A DNA stretch of 64,000 bases, taken from the NCBI GenBank assembly GCA_004134995.1, contig REGP01000001.1, positions 124,001 to 188,000 on the forward strand, in the 5' to 3' direction. Shown one piece after another: positions 60,367 through 64,000 of the stretch. Below the pieces are notes generated by a model, which was not told where the DNA came from, made no database searches, and worked only from the letters and a program-made list of their open reading frames with translations. Numbering within the stretch: the stretch's first letter is position 1; the number at the start of each line of letters is the position of its first letter. The stretch is from Oxalobacteraceae bacterium CAVE-383 (GTDB lineage: Bacteria > Pseudomonadota > Gammaproteobacteria > Burkholderiales > Burkholderiaceae_D). The position numbers and the translations under genes were made by a program.

Positions 60367-60401
60367 ATCGGCCGGCGCGGTATTGCCGGCCGATTTTATT
60401 T
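60367..60401 (+). terminator. Intrinsic terminator after the repeat-protein gene
   Basis: ATCGGCCGGC (60367-60376) and GCCGGCCGAT (60385-60394) form a perfect 10-bp stem with an 8-nt loop, followed by TTTATTT. Confidence 0.88.
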
Positions 60402-60535
60402 GGGACACGCAGACGCATCCCGATTTGCCCTTGGCGTATTCTTTGCTTGTTTTTCGTCGTCCTTACATTTCTTGACGAAGCGTCGGGGCGCTGATGTATG
60501 ATCGTCAGCGTTTTCTCCAGGCATTGAACAAGTAG

Positions 60536-60576
60536 CGAATAAGCACCGAATAAGCACCGAACAAGCACCGAACAAG
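60536..60576 (+). repeat. Four tandem copies of an 11-bp repeat before the nasT-like gene
   Basis: CGAATAAGCAC-type units occur at 60536, 60547, 60558 and 60569 (the last two as CGAACAAG...), running up to 5 bp before the start codon and occupying the place of the ribosome site. Similar CGAAACAAGC units occur at 51915-51985. Confidence 0.7.
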
Positions 60577-60581
60577 AATCC

Positions 60582-61205
60582 ATGTCCAAATTACGCATCG
60601 TCGTCGTCAACACCATCCTCAGCGCCGAAGATGAAAGCGATGCGTCCCTGCGCGCCCAGGCGGCGCGCAATACGGCGCTGCGCATCGGCCTGCTGCAGGC
60701 CGGCTACGACATCGTGGCCTCGCTGCCGGCCGATATCTACCTGCCGGACCGCATCGCCCAGCTGCAGCCCGACATGATCATCATCGACGCCGAATCCGAT
60801 GCGCGCGACGTGCTGGAGCACATCGTCATCGCCACCCGCGACGAACGGCGGCCGATCGTCATGTTTACCGAAGACAGCAATACCGACAGCATGGAAATGG
60901 CGATGGCCGCCGGCGTCTCGGCGTATATCGTGGCCGGCCTGCAAGAGGAACGCATCAAGCCCGTGCTGGATGTGGCCATCGCCCGCTTCAAGCAGGAAGA
61001 GAAACTGCGCGCGGAGTTGTCCGATACCAAGAACAAGCTGGCCGAGCGCAAGCTGATGGAGCGCGCCAAGGGGCTGCTGATGAAGCGCCACAACCTGAGC
61101 GAGGACGAGGCGTACCAGAAGCTGCGGCATCTGGCGATGAACAAGAATCTGAAATTATCCGAAGTGGCGCAGCGCATCCTCGATGTGGAGGATCTGCTCG
61201 GCTGA
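60582..61205 (+). CDS. ANTAR-domain response regulator and antiterminator, NasT-like
   Basis: RNA-binding antiterminator of nitrate assimilation genes. The 207-residue protein has a receiver-like domain (1-125) with Asp69 in IIIDAES but no canonical Lys (SAYIVAGLQ, as in NasT/AmiR-type receivers), a coiled-coil linker, and an ANTAR domain (about 145-205) with MERAKGLLMKR, DEAYQKLRHLAMN and LSEVAQRIL. The target leader lies directly downstream. No nasS sensor gene is adjacent in this window. No ribosome site is visible; 11-bp repeats take its place. Confidence 0.9.
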   Translation: MSKLRIVVVNTILSAEDESDASLRAQAARNTALRIGLLQAGYDIVASLPADIYLPDRIAQLQPDMIIIDAESDARDVLEHIVIATRDERRPIVMFTEDSNTDSMEMAMAAGVSAYIVAGLQEERIKPVLDVAIARFKQEEKLRAELSDTKNKLAERKLMERAKGLLMKRHNLSEDEAYQKLRHLAMNKNLKLSEVAQRILDVEDLLG

Positions 61206-61220
61206 GGAGCGCGGCCATCG

Positions 61221-61246
61221 GAGAGATCGCAAGGCGGCGATCTCTC
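61221..61246 (+). other. Hairpin with hexaloop directly after the nasT-like gene
   Basis: GAGAGATCGC (61221-61230) and GCGATCTCTC (61237-61246) form a perfect 10-bp stem closing a 6-nt loop AAGGCG. It may be the 3' end hairpin of the nasT-like mRNA (no T-run follows). The loop also fits the A1/G4 pattern of ANTAR-bound hexaloops. Confidence 0.6.
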
Positions 61247-61259
61247 AATTGGTGCAAAA

Positions 61260-61274
61260 GCACAACCCCGGTGC
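61260..61274 (+). promoter_or_regulatory. NtrC-like enhancer site
   Basis: GCACAACCCCGGTGC matches the NtrC consensus GCACC-N5-GGTGC with one mismatch. It lies about 210 bp upstream of the predicted sigma-54 transcription start, a usual distance for an NtrC enhancer. No second convincing site was found. Confidence 0.55.
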
Positions 61275-61443
61275 GCCGGCGCTGCACGAATTGCGGCGCG
61301 GCTGCGCCGGATTGCAGCGCCGGCAACATGTTGCAGCAGAAATTTGGGGACGCGGCGGACGGCATCGAAACCGCCGCCGCGGCCCTGTTCCAGAATGGAA
61401 GACCCGCTTTTCCGACGCCTTTTTCCATCACATGGCGATTAGT

Positions 61444-61458
61444 TGGCACGCCGTTTGC
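61444..61458 (+). promoter_or_regulatory. Sigma-54 promoter of the nitrate transporter operon
   Basis: TGGCAC-N5-TTGC at 61444-61458 equals the -24/-12 consensus, with GG at 61445-61446 and GC at 61457-61458 separated by 10 bp. Transcription would begin near 61470, a few bases before the first ANTAR hairpin. Confidence 0.85.
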
Positions 61459-61474
61459 TTTACCTTTTGCAAGG

Positions 61475-61516
61475 TTCGGCCAACGGCGGTCGAATTCATC
61501 AGACAAAGGCGTCTTG
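61475..61516 (+). promoter_or_regulatory. ANTAR two-hairpin RNA motif (antitermination site)
   Basis: Hairpin P1: TTCGGCC (61475-61481) pairs with GGTCGAA (61488-61494), one G-U pair, closing hexaloop AACGGC. Five bases later hairpin P2: CAGAC (61500-61504) pairs with GTCT(T)G (61511-61516) closing hexaloop AAAGGC. Both loops have A at position 1 and G at position 4, as described for RNAs bound by ANTAR proteins. P2 shares its loop and 3' strand with the terminator at 61505-61554, so the two structures exclude each other. Confidence 0.85.
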
Positions 61517-61554
61517 CCAATTGACCAGCGGTCAGTCGGCAGGATGCCTTTTTT
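61505..61554 (+). terminator. Regulated intrinsic terminator in the nrtA leader
   Basis: GGCGTCTTGCC (61508-61518) pairs with GGCAGGATGCC (61538-61548) through 11 bp including two G-U pairs; an inner GACC/GGTC stem caps it, and six T residues follow (61549-61554). It lies 27 bp before the nrtA start codon, so the operon can only be expressed by read-through. Binding of the NasT-like protein to P1/P2 should prevent it from forming. Confidence 0.88.
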
Positions 61555-61580
61555 ATTTGGCGATTGATTCGGAGAAAAGC

Positions 61581-62891
61581 ATGGAGCGCAAATTGAATGC
61601 AGCAGCGGGCGTCACTGAAAGCAAGCAGGAAAGCGTCGGCGACAGCGTGCTCAACGGCAAACGTCGCCATCTGATCAAAAGCGCGGGGGTTGCCGCAAGT
61701 TTCGCCGCAGGAGCAAGCATGTTTGGATTACCGAGCGCGGGGGCATGGGCCGCCGGTTCCGATAAGCCGGAGAAGGAAGAAGTCAAGATCGGTTTCATTC
61801 CGCTGACCGATTGCGCCTCCGTGGTCATGGCCTCGGTGCTGGGGCTGGACAAGAAATACGGCATCAAGATCGTGCTCAGCAAGGAAGCCTCCTGGGCCGG
61901 CGTGCGCGACAAGCTGACCAACGGCGAGCTGGATGCCGCGCACGTGCTGTACGGCCTGATCTACGGCGTGCAGACCGGCATCGGCGGCGTCAAGAAAGAC
62001 ATGTCGGTGCTGATGAGCCTGAACAACAACGGCCAGGCCATCACGCTGTCGAAGAAACTGGCCGACAAGGGCGCCGTCGACGGCGCTTCGCTGGCCAAGC
62101 TGATGGCGATGGAAAAGCGCGAATACACCTTCGCGCAGACCTTCCCGACCGGCACCCACGCGATGTGGCTGTATTACTGGATGGCGGCCAGCGGCATCAA
62201 TCCGATGAAGGACGCCAAGGTCATCACCGTGCCGCCGCCGCAGATGGTGGCCAATATGCGGGTCGGCAACATGGACGGCTTCTGCGTCGGCGAACCGTGG
62301 GGCCATCGCGCCATCGTCGACGGCGTCGGCATCACCGCCATCACCACCCAGGACATCTGGAAAGACCATCCCGAAAAGGTGCTCGGCTGCGCCACCGACT
62401 TCGTCAAGAAGAATCCGAACACCTGCCGCGCGCTGATGGCCGCGGTGCTGGAAGCGAGCAAGTGGATCGACGCTTCGCTGGCCAACAAGAACAAGATGGC
62501 CGAAGTGATCGCCGACAAATCGTACGTCAACACCAGCAAGGACGTGATCGACCAGCGCATCATGGGCCGCTACCAGAACGGCCTGGGCAAGACCTGGGAC
62601 GATCCGAACTACATGAAGTTCTACAACGACGGCGCGGTCAATTTCCCGTACCTCTCCGACGGCATGTGGTTCATGACCCAGCATCGCCGCTGGGGCCTGC
62701 TCAAGGACGATCCGGATTACCTGGCCGTGGCCAAGGCGGTCAACCAGATCGACCTCTACAAGGAAGCCGCGGCGATGACCAAGACGCCGGTGCCGAAGGA
62801 TCCCATGCGCACCTCCAAGCTGTTCGACGGCGCGGTATGGGACGGCAAGAATCCGAAGGCCTACGCCGCATCGTTCAAGATCCACGCGTAA
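61581..62891 (+). CDS. nrtA: Nitrate ABC transporter substrate-binding protein (NrtA/NasF-like)
   Basis: Periplasmic nitrate (or nitrite/cyanate-type) binding protein of the NrtA/CmpA family. The 436-residue precursor has a Tat-type signal (GKRRHLIK, hydrophobic stretch to AWAAG, about residue 59), then the family core with IGFIPLTDCASVVMA and FCVGEPWGHRA. GGAG lies 6 nt before ATG 61581. First gene of the attenuated operon. Nitrate is favoured as ligand because of the NasT/ANTAR leader. Confidence 0.92.
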   Translation: MERKLNAAAGVTESKQESVGDSVLNGKRRHLIKSAGVAASFAAGASMFGLPSAGAWAAGSDKPEKEEVKIGFIPLTDCASVVMASVLGLDKKYGIKIVLSKEASWAGVRDKLTNGELDAAHVLYGLIYGVQTGIGGVKKDMSVLMSLNNNGQAITLSKKLADKGAVDGASLAKLMAMEKREYTFAQTFPTGTHAMWLYYWMAASGINPMKDAKVITVPPPQMVANMRVGNMDGFCVGEPWGHRAIVDGVGITAITTQDIWKDHPEKVLGCATDFVKKNPNTCRALMAAVLEASKWIDASLANKNKMAEVIADKSYVNTSKDVIDQRIMGRYQNGLGKTWDDPNYMKFYNDGAVNFPYLSDGMWFMTQHRRWGLLKDDPDYLAVAKAVNQIDLYKEAAAMTKTPVPKDPMRTSKLFDGAVWDGKNPKAYAASFKIHA

Positions 62892-62903
62892 GGGGTTGCT
62901 CTC

Positions 62904-63899
62904 ATGAACGCATTGACAAACACCGCGGCGATCGATGGCGCGCCGCCAGCGGCTCCGGCCGGCCATCCGGCGCATTCAGCCCATCCGGCCCATGCAGCCC
63001 ATGCAGCCCATGCAGCCCATGCAGCCCATATTGCGCCGCAAGCGAAGGCAGCCGAACAGGCGCTGTCGAAACAGCAGCAGCGCGCAAGCGCCGACGCCAG
63101 GCGCGAAGCCTTGCGCAAAGGCGCCGCCGCTTTCATCAAGATGATCGTGCCGCCGCTGGCCGGCCTGGTCTTCCTGGTGCTGGTGTGGCAATTCATCGCC
63201 GCCAGGAACAGCAGCTTCCCGACGCCGGCGGTGACCTTCGCTGAAGCCCTGAAACTGTTCGCCGATCCGTTCTACCGCACCGGCCCGAACGACCAGGGCA
63301 TCGGCTGGAACATCCTGGCCTCGCTGCAGCGGGTGGCGATCGGCTTCGGCCTGGCGGCCGCGGTCGGCATTCCGCTCGGCTTCATGATCGGCCGCTTCAA
63401 ATTCCTCTCGGGCATGTTCGGTCCCATCATCAGCCTGCTCAAGCCGGTGTCGCCGCTGGCCTGGCTGCCAATCGGCCTGCTGGTGTTCAAGTCGGCCAAC
63501 CCGGCCGCGATCTGGTCGATTTTCATCTGCTCGATCTGGCCGATGATCATCAATACCGCCGTCGGCGTGCAGCGCGTGCCGCAGGATTACATGAACGTGG
63601 CGCGGGTTCTCAACCTCTCGGAATGGAAGATCTTCACCAAGATCCTGTTTCCGTCGGTGCTGCCGTACATGCTGACCGGCGTGCGGCTGGCCATCGGCAC
63701 CGCCTGGCTGGTGATCGTGGCGGCGGAAATGCTGACCGGCGGCGTCGGCATCGGTTTCTGGGTCTGGGACGAATGGAATAACCTGAACGTGCCGCACATC
63801 ATCATCGCCATCGTCGTCATCGGCGTGGTCGGCCTGCTGCTGGAGCAGTTGCTGGTGGCGCTGGCCAAGGCGTTCACATTCGAAGAAGTATCGAGCTGA
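62904..63899 (+). CDS. nrtB: Nitrate ABC transporter permease (NrtB/NasE-like)
   Basis: Inner-membrane subunit of the nitrate importer. The 331-residue protein has a long polar N-terminus (1-75), including a His/Ala repeat (AHAAHAAHAAHAAH, about 29-42), then six transmembrane helices with the NrtB/SsuC-type segment FGPIISLLKPVSPLAWLPIG and the EAA-loop region VPQDYMNVARVLNLSEWKIF. It follows nrtA by 12 bp. Confidence 0.93.
   Translation: MNALTNTAAIDGAPPAAPAGHPAHSAHPAHAAHAAHAAHAAHIAPQAKAAEQALSKQQQRASADARREALRKGAAAFIKMIVPPLAGLVFLVLVWQFIAARNSSFPTPAVTFAEALKLFADPFYRTGPNDQGIGWNILASLQRVAIGFGLAAAVGIPLGFMIGRFKFLSGMFGPIISLLKPVSPLAWLPIGLLVFKSANPAAIWSIFICSIWPMIINTAVGVQRVPQDYMNVARVLNLSEWKIFTKILFPSVLPYMLTGVRLAIGTAWLVIVAAEMLTGGVGIGFWVWDEWNNLNVPHIIIAIVVIGVVGLLLEQLLVALAKAFTFEEVSS
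62989..63030 (+). repeat. 9-bp tandem repeat in nrtB
   Basis: Four perfect copies of CCCATGCAG (62989-63024) plus a partial fifth encode the His/Ala repeat in the permease N-terminus. In-frame gain or loss of units by slippage would change length by three residues without a frameshift. Confidence 0.8.
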
Positions 63900-63919
63900 C
63901 CGGAACCTGGAGAGCCATC

Positions 63920-64000
63920 ATGGAAATGCACAACAAATTCATCGATATTCAAAAGGCCGAGATGGTGTTCCACACCAAAAAGGGCAATTTTCATGCGCTG
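63920..64000 (+). CDS. nrtC: Nitrate ABC transporter ATP-binding protein, 5' end only
   Basis: The window ends 27 codons into this gene. The visible N-terminus (MEMHNKFIDIQKAEMVFHT, then KKGNF) fits the first strands of an NrtC/NrtD/TauB-type ATPase (substrate strand before Walker A). TGGAGAG is a good ribosome site before ATG 63920, and the position after nrtB supports the call. NrtC against NrtD cannot be separated here. Confidence 0.75.
   Translation, partial: MEMHNKFIDIQKAEMVFHTKKGNFHAL

Noticed and set aside
48297..60576. Short tandem repeats considered as a CRISPR array
   Set aside because: Units of 11-13 bp are directly adjacent with no spacers, and no cas genes are present.
61292..61320. 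A GC-rich hairpin in the spacer considered as an ANTAR hairpin
   Set aside because: Its loop is 5 or 7 nt and lies upstream of the sigma-54 start, so it would not be in the nrtA transcript from that promoter.
61206..61440. Short open frame in the GC-rich part of the nasT-nrtA spacer
   Set aside because: No ribosome site and no family resemblance; the stretch contains overlapping GC-rich inverted repeats (GCGCTGC/GCGGCGC and others) and reads as non-coding.

Overview
This window reads as a chromosome segment of a GC-rich betaproteobacterium, most likely order Burkholderiales and plausibly family Oxalobacteraceae (Herbaspirillum/Collimonas-like). That placement is an inference from protein character and gene order: pstSCAB-phoUBR, carA-carB-greA-yhbY, rlmE-ftsH-folP-glmM, ribF-ileS-lspA and clpS-clpA. 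Codon use looks uniform, and no prophage, insertion sequence, CRISPR array or rRNA operon was seen. One tRNA gene, tRNA-Arg(CCU), is present.

Layout. 1-6832: phosphate uptake and its two-component control, behind phased Pho-box half-sites. 6927-9065: a patatin-like lipoprotein, an NlpC/P60 hydrolase and a GlcG/HbpS-type protein. 9292-20791: housekeeping genes carAB, greA, yhbY, rlmE, ftsH, folP and glmM, ending with a second, orphan PhoB-like regulator. 20905-32182: tRNA-Arg, uup, sirB1-like gene, murJ, rpsT, a DUF192 gene, a small secreted Ala/Lys-rich protein, rluE, icd, a cold-shock gene and clpS-clpA. 32319-40381, minus strand: an M48-like lipoprotein with a degraded zinc site, dut, coaBC, lspA, ileS, ribF and rsmE. 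40668-43759: tkt and gap.

44163-60335 is the main accessory region: a six-gene type I secretion and adhesin locus. It encodes a TolC-type outer-membrane protein, a MotB/OmpA-like protein, an HlyD-type adaptor, a MotA/TolQ/ExbB-like channel protein with a long tail, an ABC exporter, and a 2766-residue repeat protein that must be the cargo. The MotA/MotB-like pair inside a type I locus recalls SiiA/SiiB of the Salmonella SPI-4 system, where a proton channel serves secretion of the giant adhesin SiiE. Here the cargo is built of RTX-like repeats rather than Ig-like domains. Five of the repeat units have been duplicated recently, with about 460 bp identical between the copies.

60582-64000 is a nitrate assimilation locus: a NasT-type ANTAR antiterminator, then nrtA, nrtB and the start of nrtC. 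The leader in front of nrtA can be read almost completely: an NtrC-like site, a consensus sigma-54 promoter, two hexaloop hairpins matching the ANTAR RNA motif, and an intrinsic terminator sharing bases with the second hairpin. This predicts that transcription needs nitrogen limitation (NtrC/sigma-54) and that read-through needs nitrate (NasT).

Other regulatory signals include a sigma-32-like promoter before ftsH, a perfect palindrome before icd, three copies of a TCTGACA element before the secretion locus, a 123-bp intergenic palindrome before tkt, and short tandem repeats in spacers of the secretion and nitrate loci.
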